A stretch of 64,000 nt of DNA. Origin: Eriocheir sinensis. Lineage: Eukaryota; Arthropoda; Malacostraca; Decapoda; Varunidae. Position 1 is the first letter of the stretch. The number at the start of each line of letters is the position of its first letter. The notes beneath the pieces are model-generated. The model was not told the DNA's origin and searched no databases. It saw only the letters and a program-made list of their open reading frames with translations. A program made the translations under genes and the position numbers. Shown here piece after piece: positions 1-12,149 of this stretch. The stretch covers positions 7,788,376-7,852,375 of the forward strand of contig NC_066553.1 in NCBI RefSeq assembly GCF_024679095.1. The letters run 5' to 3'.

Positions 1-335
1 AGGGGGTCAGTCGGGTTCTAATGAATGTTTCTTTAGGTTTATGGTACAGAGGAAGGGTCAAACTACCACCTGGGTCATAAAACTACTCCTTGAAGTGCCC
101 AAAACTCCTACGAAAGCCTTGTCAATTGTGTGTTTCTTTAAGTTCATGGTACAGAGGAAGGGTCAAACTACCACCTGGGTCATAAAACTACTCCTTGAAG
201 TGTCCAAAACTCCTACGAAAGCCTTGTCAATTGTGTGTTTCTTTAGGTTCATGGTACAGAGGAAGTGTCAAACTACCACCAGGGTCATAAAAGTACTCCT
301 TGAAGTGCCCAAAACTCCTACGAAGGCCTTAAATA
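1..335 (+). repeat. 105-bp tandem repeat, about three units (copy A)
   Basis: Three consecutive units of about 105 bp, each with the core TTCATGGTACAGAGGAAG followed by a stretch containing GGTCATAAAACTACTCCT. The core recurs near 39, 144 and 249. Because 105 is a multiple of three, the repeat keeps a reading frame open over positions 41-340, with a 35-residue period. I read that as a consequence of unit length, since there is no other sign of coding. The same family recurs at 2,990-3,235, so it is a dispersed repeat and not a local duplication only. Family name not recognised. Confidence 0.85.
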
Positions 336-340
336 TGTGA

Positions 341-1134
<794 letters not shown>

Positions 1135-1298
1135 CTACGTGCAAGCAACCACCCAGCTGCTGCTTCGAGACTCATGAAAATATTATTACGTACAGAGTTG
1201 AAAGGAAAGCGCAAATGGCAATCCGGTCTTTACCTCTTCTACTACCCACTCTTCTGCACTACTGTTTTTCTTTTCTCCCACACCAAAAACCTGATGAA

Positions 1299-1300
<2 letters not shown>

Positions 1301-1347
<47 letters not shown>
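1301..1347. repeat. (GT)n microsatellite
   Basis: Uninterrupted GT dinucleotide run of 47 bases. Confidence 0.97.
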
Positions 1348-1350
<3 letters not shown>

Positions 1351-1492
1351 AAGTTTGCCCGTACTAAAAGCTGGTTGTGTAATACTAATTGAGCTTCTGT
1401 TGCAATGCCCCGATAATCTGATTTACCTGATAAATCCAATTAGAAGGTGCTTGATTAGTGTTTCTGTTCTTTCTCTGACCAAATTCAGGATT

Positions 1493-1495
<3 letters not shown>

Positions 1496-1536
<41 letters not shown>
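1496..1536. repeat. (CA)n microsatellite
   Basis: Uninterrupted CA dinucleotide run of about 40 bases. Confidence 0.97.
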
Positions 1537-1538
<2 letters not shown>

Positions 1539-1748
1539 GCCGCGGTGTAGATGAGCACCTCGCCGCCATCCTCTCCCTGCCCCCTTCACACTACCCTCCC
1601 TCTCCCTGTTGTCTCTATTTTTAGCTTTCCCAAACCCTCCCAAATCGTCCCCCCCTCTCTCTCCCATTAGCGTAGCCTATATAAGTATTGTTTTTGTATC
1701 TACTATTTGCATATTTTCAACCTAACGTCTGCCATAACTTAATAAACC

Positions 1749-1784
<36 letters not shown>

Positions 1785-1822
1785 TATTATCATTATTATT
1801 ATTACATTTTTTTTTTTTTTTT
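1537..1822 (+). repeat. Possible retroposon 3' end with an (ATT)n tail
   Basis: A C+T-rich stretch is followed by AATAAACCTG and then a (TTA/ATT)n run at about 1,750-1,803 and a T run at 1,806-1,822. An AATAAA-like signal running straight into a trinucleotide tail is how several non-LTR retroposons end. No coding remnant was found upstream, so this stays a suggestion; it could equally be a plain microsatellite. Confidence 0.3.
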
Positions 1823-2052
1823 AAACGTCGTATTCGTAGCTATTAAGAGTTCTGTGGCTGGTTTTGCTTTTTACTTCATATATCGAGGCGGAGTTTGAAA
1901 TGTTGGATTTTCTCAGAGTTGATTTGACACATTACTAATTCAGTCTTGAAAATTGATATAAAAATTCAACAAAACCAGCAACAAACCACGCTTTGATAAA
2001 CGGCTCGGAAAAAGACAAATCAGCCTCATTATTGTTAGCAAAGACTACTTTG
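1822..2052 (+). repeat. Dispersed ~220-bp repeat, copy 1
   Basis: Diverged copy of the sequence at 3,293-3,512. Shared blocks in the same order include CGTCGTA near the start, a CAGAGTT.GA/CAGT block, AACTCAGTC or ATTCAGTC, an ACCACGC/ACACGCC block, AAAAAGACA and ATTGTT.GCA.AGACT. No coding frame. Family not recognised. Confidence 0.6.
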
Positions 2053-2989
2053 ACGTTTAAAAATCAGCTGACTAACACACAAACACACACACATCAACCT
2101 CGCAGTGATCCACGGGACCGCAGCAGCGCTATGCCAGCAGCGCCCCACATCTGACTTAATCTAAGATCCAACTCGACTTTTATTATGTTATTTATGATGT
2201 ATAATTCCTATGTTTTATGTAGCATTTATCTATAGTATATTAAAAGATATGGTTGAGGGCCACAGTCATCGGCGTTCCGGCAGGAGCCGATGAATTGCAA
2301 TACGAACAATCTAACCAATTGCTCCCATCGTAACTCCCTTCCGGATGGAGCCCTCCCCCCCCCCCCACACACACACAAAAGCCTCCCTCCCTCCCACCCC
2401 TTACAGCTTCCCCTCACCTCACTTTTCTCGATATTCCTTATAAGCAGGGTAATAAAAGTTTCAAGTGAGCAAACTCTTAGGAAATGTGAGAGCCGGCCGG
2501 CCACGCAGGCGACCGCTGAACCTCCTCTTAAAGTATATAGTGGACAAGCCTGCAACCTACTCAAGCATCACCATCATCATCATCATCATCGCCGTCACTA
2601 TTACGATCACAATATCCACTACGGCTACAAGAATAACCATGACCACGATATACATTCATCATTGTCAGGGCGGCTTTTCCGATACCCTACGCCCCTGTCC
2701 ACCCAGCAGTGAATGGGTACCAGGTATTAATCGGGGGTTGTGTCCCGTCTCCTGGGATCTGTTCCCTTCTCCTATAATACCTTCCCCTTCTGTCTCTCTC
2801 CGGCATATGTCCACAGATGTTGCGCCGACTAAACGAAACCTTTCAACTTTTTCATTATTGTCATCATCATCGTCATCATTCTCTTCATCATCAGTATCAT
2901 CTTAGCGACTACACCAGCCACCACGACCGCAAAACACATCTCCAATTTTAGGTTGGTATTATAAGACACTCGCTATTTCTAAAGGTTAA
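2053..2989. other. Spacer without a recognisable gene; short CAT/TCA microsatellites
   Basis: No gene seen. It contains a poly-C/CA stretch near 2,350-2,377, a (CAT)n run at 2,571-2,590, which explains the polyhistidine in one frame, and TCA-rich stretches near 2,850-2,900. Reading frames of 112 to 146 codons here consist largely of these simple sequences and show no domain. Confidence 0.55.
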
Positions 2990-3235
2990 AAAGGGGGTCA
3001 CTCGGGTTCTAATGAGTGTTTCTTTAGGTTCATGGTACAGAGAAAGGGTCAAACTACCACCAGGGTCATAAAACTACTCCTGGAAATGCCCACTACTCCC
3101 ACGAAAGCCTTGTCAAATATGTGTTTCTTTAGGTTCACGGTACAGAGGAAGGGTCAAACCACCACCAGGGTTATACAACTACTCCTGTAAATGCCGACGA
3201 CTCCTACGAAAGCCTTGTCAAATATGTGTTCTTGG
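2990..3235 (+). repeat. 105-bp tandem repeat, about two units (copy B)
   Basis: Second occurrence of the repeat at 1-335. The preceding flank is shared as well: GGGGGTCA.TCGGGTTCTAAT stands at position 2 and again near 2,993. Two units with cores near 3,030 and 3,135 end in TGTGTTCTTGGGCGGC, which copy A lacks. Confidence 0.85.
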
Positions 3236-3292
3236 GCGGCGAAATGTTTTATATTACGACCCTAAATCATCGCCAACACTCACGCCGTATTT

Positions 3293-3512
3293 TTCAAGCG
3301 TCGTAGTGGTATTTTTAAGTCACGTGGCTTGCTTGTTTGTTTTTACTTTAATTTTTGGGATGGAGTTAGTTAAAAGTGTTGCATTTTCACAGAGTTCAGT
3401 CAACCTTTAACAAACTCAGTCGTAAAATATTATATAAATAAATATATAAAACACGCCTTGTAAACAGGTAAAAAAAGACACATCCGCTACAGTATTGTTC
3501 GCAGAGACTGAT
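3293..3512 (+). repeat. Dispersed ~220-bp repeat, copy 2
   Basis: Pairs with 1,822-2,052 in the same orientation, with moderate divergence and several small indels. It begins about 60 bases after the 105-bp repeat copy B. The other copy lies about 1.5 kb after copy A, so the two families are not rigidly linked. Confidence 0.6.
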
Positions 3513-3666
3513 ACGATGGGTGAAAAATCATGCCTCATTATGTTCACTACCACGGCAAAAACTATGCATGAACACAACACAACATCAAAAAACAACAACA
3601 GGTTAATAAAACTTTTTTCAAAGCAAACAAAACAATCACGATGCCACCCCTACCACAATGTTCATC

Positions 3667-3740
3667 AACAACACCGAAAACAACAACACCGAAAACAACA
3701 ACACCGAAAACAACAACACCGAAAACAACAACACCGAAAA
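3667..3740 (+). repeat. 15-bp minisatellite (CAACAACACCGAAAA)n
   Basis: About five perfect units of CAACAACACCGAAAA in tandem, merging into an A run at 3,737-3,750. Confidence 0.95.
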
Positions 3741-3750
3741 AAAAAAAAAA

Positions 3751-3814
3751 ACTACTACTACAACTACTTCAACTACTACTACTACTACTACAATACTACT
3801 ATTACTACTACTAC

Positions 3815-3870
<56 letters not shown>

Positions 3871-3900
3871 GTTTCTGGCATTACGATAACATTACTAATA

Positions 3901-3955
<55 letters not shown>

Positions 3956-3956
3956 G
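3751..3956 (+). repeat. Trinucleotide microsatellites (ACT)n then (AAT)n twice
   Basis: ACT-rich run at 3,751-3,812, then (AAT)n at 3,813-3,870 and a second (AAT)n at 3,897-3,956, separated by a short unique bridge. The low-complexity frames across it (poly-N, poly-I, poly-T) are not genes. Confidence 0.95.
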
Positions 3957-4136
3957 TTATACAACTGTTGCTACTGCTGCTGCTGCTGCTACTCCTACAA
4001 AGTCTGTTTCTACAGCCACTTCTATTTTAGTAAAACGAGAAGACCGTCAACATAGACATTAACAACAAAAAGAATAAGAACAGTAAAGTTGACTCCATAA
4101 CAAAGAATACAGAACAAACAATTATAATATTAATGG

Positions 4137-4462
4137 GTAGGCGGTGGCTGAGTGGTTAGCGTGCGGGCCCCCCATTCACCGCGCCATGGACGACGTCGGT
4201 TCGAATCCGCCCGCTACCACCTGGGATTTTTCAGTCACCGCCGAGTGGCCTAAGACTACCCACATGCTGTCCGGAAGACTACCCATCAACCCGGACTCTA
4301 CAGGAAACCCCAAAGTGAATCAAGAATGAGTTCCGGGGGGCAGCATGAGCCAAGCATAAATGGCGTCACTATAAAAATTGCCTGCGCCATGACGAGCTTG
4401 GGACGACCACCAGGCCCCTGAAGAAAGCCTACCGACGCTACAGGCGAAGACGTAAAAAAAAA
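4137..4462 (+). mobile_element. tRNA-derived SINE, full-length-like copy 1
   Basis: The head shows both internal RNA polymerase III promoter boxes of a tRNA gene: an A box TGGCTGAGTGG at 4,145-4,155 and a B box GGTTCGAATCC at 4,198-4,208. The body is shared with 21,139-21,463, including CTACCACCTGGGATTTTTCA, GGGGGGCAGCATGAGCCAAG and CACTATAAA. It ends in GACGTAAAAAAAAA, an A-rich tail. The GGCTGAGTGGTTAGCG start resembles tRNA-Ser/Leu type genes. It is non-coding; the short frame inside it is incidental. Confidence 0.85.
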
Positions 4463-4659
4463 TGGTATATATGTAACCTGCGTCAGCTGTAAGAAGCGTT
4501 CCCTGTCTAACGTGTGTATCTGAACACCTGTAGGACACCTTTAACCAGTTGTATACCTGAATATAATTAGTGTAAGGTGGCGGCGTAAGGTATGAAGGAG
4601 CGGCGGGTGAAAATTATCGGGTACCGACGGCGAGACTTTAATGTGCCCCTCAGGGAAGG

Positions 4660-5095
4660 TATACTGGGGAGAAGAGGAAGAAGAGGAAGAAGAAGAAGGA
4701 GAAGAAGAAAAGGAAGAAGGAAAAGAAGAAAAGGAAGAAGGAAAAGAAGAAAGAGAAAAAGGAGAGGAAGAAAAGGAAGAAGGAGAAGAAGAAGAAGAAG
4801 AGGAGATCAGTAGGAAGAAGAAGAAACAAAGAAAACAAACAAACAAAAGAAAGAAAGCACAAACAAAAGAAAGAAAGAAGGAAAGAAAGATAGAAGAATG
4901 GAATGAAAGAAAGCAAAGCAAATACAAGAGCTAAGGACTGTAGCGAAGAAACAAGAGGAGAGGGAAAAGATGATGAAGGGGAGGAAGAGAACAAGGAAGG
5001 GAGACGAGGGTGAGGATGACGAGAAGGAACATAAGGAACACAACGACGACGAGGAGGAGGAGGAGAAGGAGGAATAGGGAGACGCGGCCGAGAAG
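4660..5095 (+). repeat. ~430-bp purine-rich tract (GAA/GGA/GAAA)n
   Basis: Almost only A and G on the plus strand for about 430 bases, first GAAGAAGAG-type trinucleotides, then GAAA-type tetranucleotides, then GGA-type. Complementary frames read as poly-S/F/L and are not genes. Such polypurine tracts can form intramolecular triplex DNA in vitro. Confidence 0.9.
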
Positions 5096-5305
5096 GTAAA
5101 AGAAAACGACGAGACTGCCCGTAAATTTTCATGGAATCGCGATCAAATAATAAAAAAAAAAAACATGAAAAAAAAATTACGAAACGCTTGCATAACCGAT
5201 ATTGGATACTCAACTGCGAAGGAGGGCAACACTTACTGGGAAAAAAGTGGCTTTGGAAAAAATACCAGTCTCGTAACTTCATATTGGCCATGGGAGAGGC
5301 AGCGC

Positions 5306-5307
<2 letters not shown>
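5096..5307. other. Spacer, nothing recognisable
   Basis: No gene, repeat family or signal identified beyond short A runs. Confidence 0.5.

Positions 5308-5351
<44 letters not shown>
5308..5351. repeat. (CA)n microsatellite
   Basis: Uninterrupted CA run of about 44 bases. Confidence 0.97.
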
Positions 5352-5355
<4 letters not shown>

Positions 5356-6393
5356 ACATTCCCGGCATCTGCGTCCTTTGCCTCGTCCCGCTGCCTCCTC
5401 GACGTGGCTCCCAATACATCGTTTTCCCTTCTCTATGTGCTGCCATTATCAGGACCACTCTTCGGACGTGCGACAATGCACACGCCGAGGCAGGCAGCCC
5501 TCCATTATTCCTTCTGATTCTAACAGCGGAATTCGGTTTTTGAGTGTGGGCAGCCAGCCAGCTTGTTTGCTTTATTCAATCGATATAAATTAACTTAATC
5601 CGACATGAATAGAATATGAGTGGCTGCGTTTGAATGGCTTCCCGGCAATATCGCTCAGAACGTTCCATTACGAATTTAATTAAACAAAAGATTAGCAAAA
5701 AGTATATTATTTTTCACTGGACTATAACAAAGCACTGAAGCTGGAGAAAAACATAAAATTTTAGGGGAATGTGATTTATTCGCCACAAAAGCAACACACA
5801 CATCTTTAAATATTTACAGGTATTTTGAACAATTAAGTCAGAGCGAATGATTAAGTATTTTGTTATGCATGTTGGTTAATTATTCAACAGAGAGAGAAAA
5901 TGAGAAAAGACAGACACAGACGCGCAGACAGACAGATAGACAAATACAGACAAACTGGCAGACAGAGACGGACAGAGACATACAGAGATCACTAGATAGA
6001 CAGCCATACAGACCGATAGACAGGTAGACAGGGGCAGAGGTCAACAGCCAGTCATTAAAGGATTTCACCGGCTCCCTTTCACATGGCTGTACCTAACCTG
6101 TTGCCTGGATTGAATTATTAAGCTCTCGGCATTTGATCTATAATACATGGCCACACTGTTATTCATGATACCAGAGCATCTCCCGGCGGTGCTACCTTCA
6201 TACTCGCTAAATTGGTGGCCGGGCCGCCGGATCGTTTTGCTACACGGCTGGTGGGATCCGATCTCTCTCGTTAGTGGATTCGCGGAACTAAAAATGTGGG
6301 ACAAAAAACCTAATCATTCCTTGGAACCAGAGAGCTATAGGAAATGAGTTCCGAAATGAATGACCAACTGCACCGGTATTGAAAAGAGAGAAA
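5352..6393. other. Spacer with a degenerate (CAGA)-rich stretch
   Basis: No gene seen. Positions 5,905-6,045 are an imperfect CAGA/GATA tetranucleotide-rich stretch. The remainder is unique-looking sequence without a domain or RNA structure that I can name. Confidence 0.5.
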
Positions 6394-6717
6394 CTAGCAA
6401 GAAGACGAAGACGAAGACGAAGAAGAAGAAGACGAAGACGAAGACGAAGACGAAGAAGAAGAAGAAGAAGAAGAAGAAGAAGAAGAAGAAGACGAAGACG
6501 AAGACGAAGACGAAGAAGACGAAGACGAAGACGAAGACGAAGACGAAGACGAAGACGAAGAAGAAGAAGAAGAAGAAGAAGAAGAAAACAGTAGTAGTAG
6601 AAGTAGTAGTAGTAGTTATAGTAGTAGTAGTAGTTATAGTAGTAGTAGTAGTAGTAGTAGTAGTAACAGTAGTAGTAGTAGTAACAGTAGTAGTAGTAGT
6701 AGTAGGAGGAGGAGGAG
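6394..6717 (+). repeat. Compound trinucleotide repeat (GAA/GAC)n then (TAG)n
   Basis: A GAA/GAC mixture of about 195 bases at 6,394-6,588 is followed by a TAG/TAT/AAC mixture of about 128 bases. The long K/T, R and V frames through it are simple-sequence artefacts. Confidence 0.95.
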
Positions 6718-7162
6718 TAATGATAATTATAATATCTTGGTCACGGACAGGTAAACAGACAGACAAACAAACAGACGGACAGACGGACAACGACGCCAAA
6801 CATTATCGCCCACCTCGCTGGCAGCAAAACGAGAGACAGTTCTCGTTACTGCCACAACATTCGTTAGTGACAAAGCCGCTAGTGAAGCTCAACGAAACAC
6901 TGACTAAAGAATCTTATGTACTCTCAAATGAACAAGACGAGAGTGTATTCTTAATTAATAGTATCCTCTTGATGCCATGGCCTGCACTGATTGGTCTTTT
7001 TTTTATTGAGTGACGCCTTTTATTTATTTATTTATTTATTTTTACTCACGCTCCAGTCCTGTGTTTCACTTGCCAAGAGTTGTCGAGGGTATTGGGTTTG
7101 ATGGACGTTATGTGAGTGATTCTCGACCACGGCGTGACGCTAGCAAAATTAAGTCAATGCAT

Positions 7163-7164
<2 letters not shown>
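6718..7164. other. Spacer, nothing recognisable
   Basis: No gene seen. Contains a short ACAGACAG stretch near 6,755-6,790 and a (TTTA)n run near 7,019-7,041. Confidence 0.5.
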
Positions 7165-7209
<45 letters not shown>

Positions 7210-7345
7210 CATAGATAAATAAAGATAGATAAAGCGACGGATAAACTGATAGCTACATAGAAAGCTGTCCATCCAAATTTAGAGAGATAGATGGATAGAT
7301 AGATAGATGTAGGTAGATATATAAATAGACAGATAAATAAAAGTA
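7165..7345. repeat. (TG)n microsatellite followed by GATA-type repeats
   Basis: TG run at 7,165-7,208, then degenerate GATA/TAGA tetranucleotides through about 7,345. Confidence 0.9.
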
Positions 7346-7527
7346 GGTAGATAGATAGGTATCGCAAAGCGGATCACTTTTTATCGTGTGGAAAATCTCA
7401 TCATGTTCTATCTGACAAATCAAGAACGTCTGGCTGTCAGCATTTGCCACACATTTGGAGGAGAAATTAAAAGCAAGCAATATGACCACTACGAAGTGTA
7501 AAATGTATACCTGATAAGTGTGCCGGA

Positions 7528-7690
7528 GGACGGTGGCCGATTGGTCAGCCCTTGAACTTGATGAACGCGATGCCCTGACCGTTGATTTTTCTGTCATCAC
7601 CGAGAGGCCGAAGATTGTCTGTTAATCCAAATATTAGTGACTTTCACCAAGTGGAGCATGGAGGGATAATATGACCCTAACGGCAACGAA
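7528..7690 (+). mobile_element. Strongly degenerate SINE relic
   Basis: The sequence CGGTGGCCGATTGGTCAGC at 7,531 corresponds to the SINE head GGTGGCTGAGTGGTTAGC. TTGATTTTTCTGTCATCACC followed by GAGAGGCCGAAGATT near 7,582-7,615 corresponds to the body GGGATTTTTCAGTCACCGCC followed by GAGTGGCCTAAGACT. The B box is not preserved. Further 3' the match is weak, with only GTCAC..T.AAAAT alignable. I read it as an old member of the family at 4,137 and 21,139. Confidence 0.55.
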
Positions 7691-8770
7691 AACATCGACG
7701 TCACAATGAAAATAATAAATAGTATATGTCAGTAAACATCCGCACCGCTACAAACAACAATGACAGAGCCTTCACGTAGGGAAAAATAAAAATGTTTTTG
7801 TCTTGTCGAAAGCTGAACTGAGCCAGCAAGACAAGGAAGTGCGGGTAAAGGAAGTAATCATACGTGTAATCTCATTAAGTTTTATTTATCTCGTGGTGCA
7901 GGTCCAGCCATCTCAGTGCGCAAAGAGTGGTGAAAATTCGAGATTTGCTGCCGCGAGGATGATTCCTTCCTTTGAGGACAGACTGCCAAGCTTGAGAGAA
8001 TATTTTCTTCTTCTTAAACTATCATATATAAGTTTTAAATATGTAAGGAGTACAGAGATGTCGATGAAATGTTTTATTTAACAAAGATTTTTAACGAAAA
8101 GTTACCGGATAAAAAAATGAGAAGTTAGAATTGTGTTGCAAAAGTACATCATAACCAGGGACGTGGTGAGGGTGGGACAAACCGTGCGGTGTGTGGCAGC
8201 ACGAAACCCCAGCAGGCAGCTCCTTCAACCTTCATATCTTGATATCCACCGAGTGTGTTTTGGCATCACATTGTATACTGCTTGAGTCTCTATGCTTTAG
8301 AGTTAAGAGCAAAAAATCTACTCAGGAATTTCTTTGAGCCATGGATTATGTTTGTAAGTTAATTAATTCCCTCGTTCTCTTAACGGGACGTGATAAGCCG
8401 TGGCGGTAAACAAAGCGCGTTGCCGCTGCAGCAACACTCATTTCTCTCTAACCTGTGTTGACAAAAAAACTGCAATACTACAAATTATTCCCTTTAAACC
8501 TCTTTCAAAGGGGATGCCCTCACAGGCATCTGAAGCTGTAAAAAATGTGTAATATTGTTTCAGGGAGCGTTAGTTTGCCTCTGAAAGGGGAGCTGCAGGC
8601 CGACAAATATTGACGTGTAATTCGTGTTTCTGTGTTCGTTGTCCTGCCTGCACGTCATGTCAGGCAGGCCGCGACAAAACTGTACCGACAGATTGACTGA
8701 TTGACTGGCTGACGGACTACAATCATTGTTTGACTGATTAGTTAATGCGAGCATATCCACCTGTTTTCCT
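7691..8770. other. Spacer without a recognisable gene
   Basis: No gene seen; the frames present are short and without a domain. A small perfect hairpin CCTGCCTG/CAGGCAGG lies at about 8,642-8,667. Its function, if any, is unknown. Confidence 0.5.
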
Positions 8771-8792
8771 CCCCCCCCCCTCCCCCCCCCTC

Positions 8793-8878
<86 letters not shown>

Positions 8879-8930
8879 GTATGAATGCATGTATGCTTGC
8901 ATATATGTATGTATGTATGAATGTATGTAG
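8771..8930. repeat. C-rich stretch, (CT)n, then ATGT-type repeats
   Basis: Poly-C at 8,771-8,793, (CT)n at about 8,795-8,874 and degenerate TATG/AATG tetranucleotides to about 8,930, directly abutting a LINE 3'-end fragment. Confidence 0.93.
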
Positions 8931-9140
8931 ATTCAGACAGGCAAGGATTGGTTTACCAATAGAGTGGTGGATGAGTGGAACAGGCTTGGCAATTATATTG
9001 TGTGTCAATACGATAGATATCTTCCAGAAAAGGTAGGATGGATTCATGGTTGGTAAAGTTAGGCGGGGTTAGGTTTACAGGAGCTGCCTTGTATAGGTAA
9101 AACGGCCTCTTGAAAACTCCTTATGTTCGTATGTACAAAT
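8931..9140 (+). pseudogene. CR1-type LINE, 3'-end fragment
   Basis: The translation near 8,949-8,996 gives TNRVVDEWNRLGNYIV, matching the conserved C-terminal segment of CR1-group reverse transcriptases (F..NRVV..WN.LP..VV). A frameshift follows, after which NTIDIFQKR is readable, and then a stop. The following non-coding part (TTACAGGAGCTGCCTTGTAT, then GGCCTCTTG and TTATGTTCGTATGT) looks like the 3' untranslated end and short tandem tail of such elements. It is severely 5'-truncated, keeping only the last 30-40 codons plus the 3' UTR, and is non-functional. Confidence 0.6.
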
Positions 9141-10270
<1,130 letters not shown>

Positions 10271-10378
10271 CATTACTATTAGCCCCGAAAGTCACACAAG
10301 GCATGCACAGTGTCACCTTTACATACTAGATTATTACAGTTTTCCCTGACATGTCCGACAGTTTCATGTTTTATCATG

Positions 10379-10456
<78 letters not shown>
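10379..10456. repeat. (CT)n microsatellite
   Basis: Uninterrupted CT run of about 77 bases. Confidence 0.98.
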
Positions 10457-10459
<3 letters not shown>

Positions 10460-11211
10460 GGGGGATGGGTTCTCTAGTTAAGCTCATGAGTAATTGATCT
10501 ATTAATAAGAGATTATTACTTTTTTCCAATCGTTCCGGCCAGGATGCTAACTTGGGCCCCGAGACGGTAAGGCAGACTCCAGCGTCGCGCCAAAAGGATC
10601 CCTTAGCTTAGGCTTAAGGCTTTTTTTCATTCTTTTTCCGAGTCACGGGGCCATTACATCTATCTGTCTACCTGTCTATCTATCTATCAATCTATCTCTT
10701 ACTCCATGATAATCTTCCTTAAGCTTCTTTAGCCACCGGATCTTCCCAACAGGAATACGAACAAGGAATCCGAAAACTGAGCTTTACAAAATTCTTGTTG
10801 CACACTTTGATTTTGACCATAATGTTCCTTCTTGATGAAGTGCAAGGAGATTAACGTCCACCATTATCTAAGAAACTCAGTTTCTCCAGTCACCTAAACA
10901 CAGCCTGCCAGACTACTAACCCCTTTACTTCGAAAACACTGAACTGCATTTCATATTTCTGTGGCCGTCCGTCCATTAGAATCAATTGTAAATTTCATAC
11001 CTCAACTTCTCCTGAAGCCGTTTTAAAAGTTGAGGGCTCCGTTTTGCCTTTTCCTATCATTTTGCTTTCCCCAGAAACTTAGTATATATTAAGGCCTTGC
11101 TTGATCTTGTAATGGCACGCTTTTCATGTGTAGCAATTCTTCTGCCACAGAACACAAGTATAAACTGGCAGAGGAAAGGATTATTAATACCTACCACTGA
11201 CCTCTTCCACT

Positions 11212-11259
<48 letters not shown>

Positions 11260-11631
11260 CGCATCACTGTGTATTATCATATTGAATGTTGCAATTGCAT
11301 TAGATGCGCAAGTAACCTCATGTTGTTATAACAGTCAAACCGGTGACCTGGAAGGCTGTCTGCAGCCACAACAAACATGGGCATCAAATTAAAAAATAAA
11401 TTATTATCATTCTGTATGAAAAGTTCATAGTAAAAGTAAATTTGGGGACATACGCTAAGGCTGCGCGTTGCCTCGGTGCTCAGTTTCGTCACATTGGTCC
11501 TTGAGCCTGTGGCAAGAAATTAACCATTGCCACGGGAAACAGGGGTAGTGCGAAATCCAGGTTACCACAATTACCTTCTCCATTTTGCCACAGGTTTCAC
11601 AGTGCTGACAAGTAAACTTTAATATCAATTA
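10457..11631. other. Spacer with a (CA)n run
   Basis: No gene seen. Contains TATC/TCTA tetranucleotides near 10,658-10,692 and a (CA)n microsatellite at 11,213-11,258. Otherwise unique-looking sequence. Confidence 0.5.
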
Positions 11632-11884
11632 ACAACCAGAATTCTAACCGCCTAGACGGCACCCACCGCTACCTCGTCCATGCGGAGGTCTAAAAGTGAG
11701 AGACCCATCCTGTCTCACCCATGGAGGTAGGATTAGGTCCATGGTCTCACCCCATCCTGTCTCACCCGACCTCGCGTCCACACTGTGTGACGGATGAGAG
11801 GCAGGGTTCATCTCCCACTTTCAAGCCTCCGCATGGGCGAGGCACCGGCGGGCGCCACTTGGGCAGTTCAAATACTGGCTGGGT
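11632..11884. mobile_element. Foldback / inverted-repeat element, ~250 bp
   Basis: The two halves are reverse complements of each other with moderate divergence. The left arm contains CGTCCATGCGGAGGTCTAAA (about 11,675) and the right arm, reverse-complemented, reads CGCCCATGCGGAGGCTTGAA. Pairing continues outward through GGCACCCACCG against GGCGCCCGCCG to ACAACCAG against CCAGCCAG. It continues inward through GTGAGAGACCCATCCTGTCT against GTGGGAGATGAACCCTGCCT. Arms are about 90 bp around a centre of about 60 bp. No coding capacity. I could not identify a target-site duplication, so a MITE or a chance inverted duplication of an older repeat are both possible. Confidence 0.65.
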
Positions 11885-11951
11885 ACTCGCCAAATAATAC
11901 CAACAAGACGACCAGAGTATGAAAATGTAATTTTTGGTAAATCTTAAGAAT

Positions 11952-12045
11952 CACCACTCCACCTCCTCCACCACCCCAGCCCCCCCAATCCCCCAAGACA
12001 AGCCTGGGGAACTGTGGGGAACCGGGGTATTGGGAGGGGGGGAGC
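11952..12045 (+). other. G-quadruplex motif with opposing C-rich stretch
   Basis: Four G runs lie at 12,006-12,009, 12,016-12,019, 12,024-12,027 and 12,032-12,042, with loops of 6, 4 and 4 bases, which fits the canonical G-quadruplex pattern. A C-rich stretch (CCAGCCCCCCCAATCCCCC, about 11,977-11,995) lies just upstream and can pair with it as a hairpin. Confidence 0.7.
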
Positions 12046-12049
12046 CCAT

Positions 12050-12149
12050 ATCACTGAAAAATGGCCTTCCAAAATTTCCCTAGAAAAATCCCTAAATCAG
12101 GAAAAATTCCCTAGTCTCGAAAGTAGGGAAAATCCCTACCGTATACTCA
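12050..12149 (+). repeat. ~100-bp direct repeat, copy 1
   Basis: ATCACTGAAAAATGGCCTTC through ATCCCTACCGTATACTC matches the segment at 12,655-12,754 with roughly 15% differences, 604 bases apart in the same orientation. Confidence 0.85.

Noticed and set aside
2290..2712. 140-codon plus-strand frame with a histidine run
   Set aside because: The histidines come from a (CAT)n microsatellite, and the rest has no domain; overlapping frames in other phases are equally long.
4137..4215. A functional tRNA gene
   Set aside because: A and B boxes are present, but I could not form a complete acceptor stem and cloverleaf, and the shared downstream body shows it is a SINE head.
4144..4329. 61-codon frame in the SINE
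   Set aside because: Lies wholly inside a tRNA-derived SINE, a similar frame is seen in the second copy, and SINEs are non-coding.
6335..7013. Lysine/threonine-rich and valine-rich frames on both strands
   Set aside because: Translation of (GAA/GAC)n and (TAG)n; no independent sequence.
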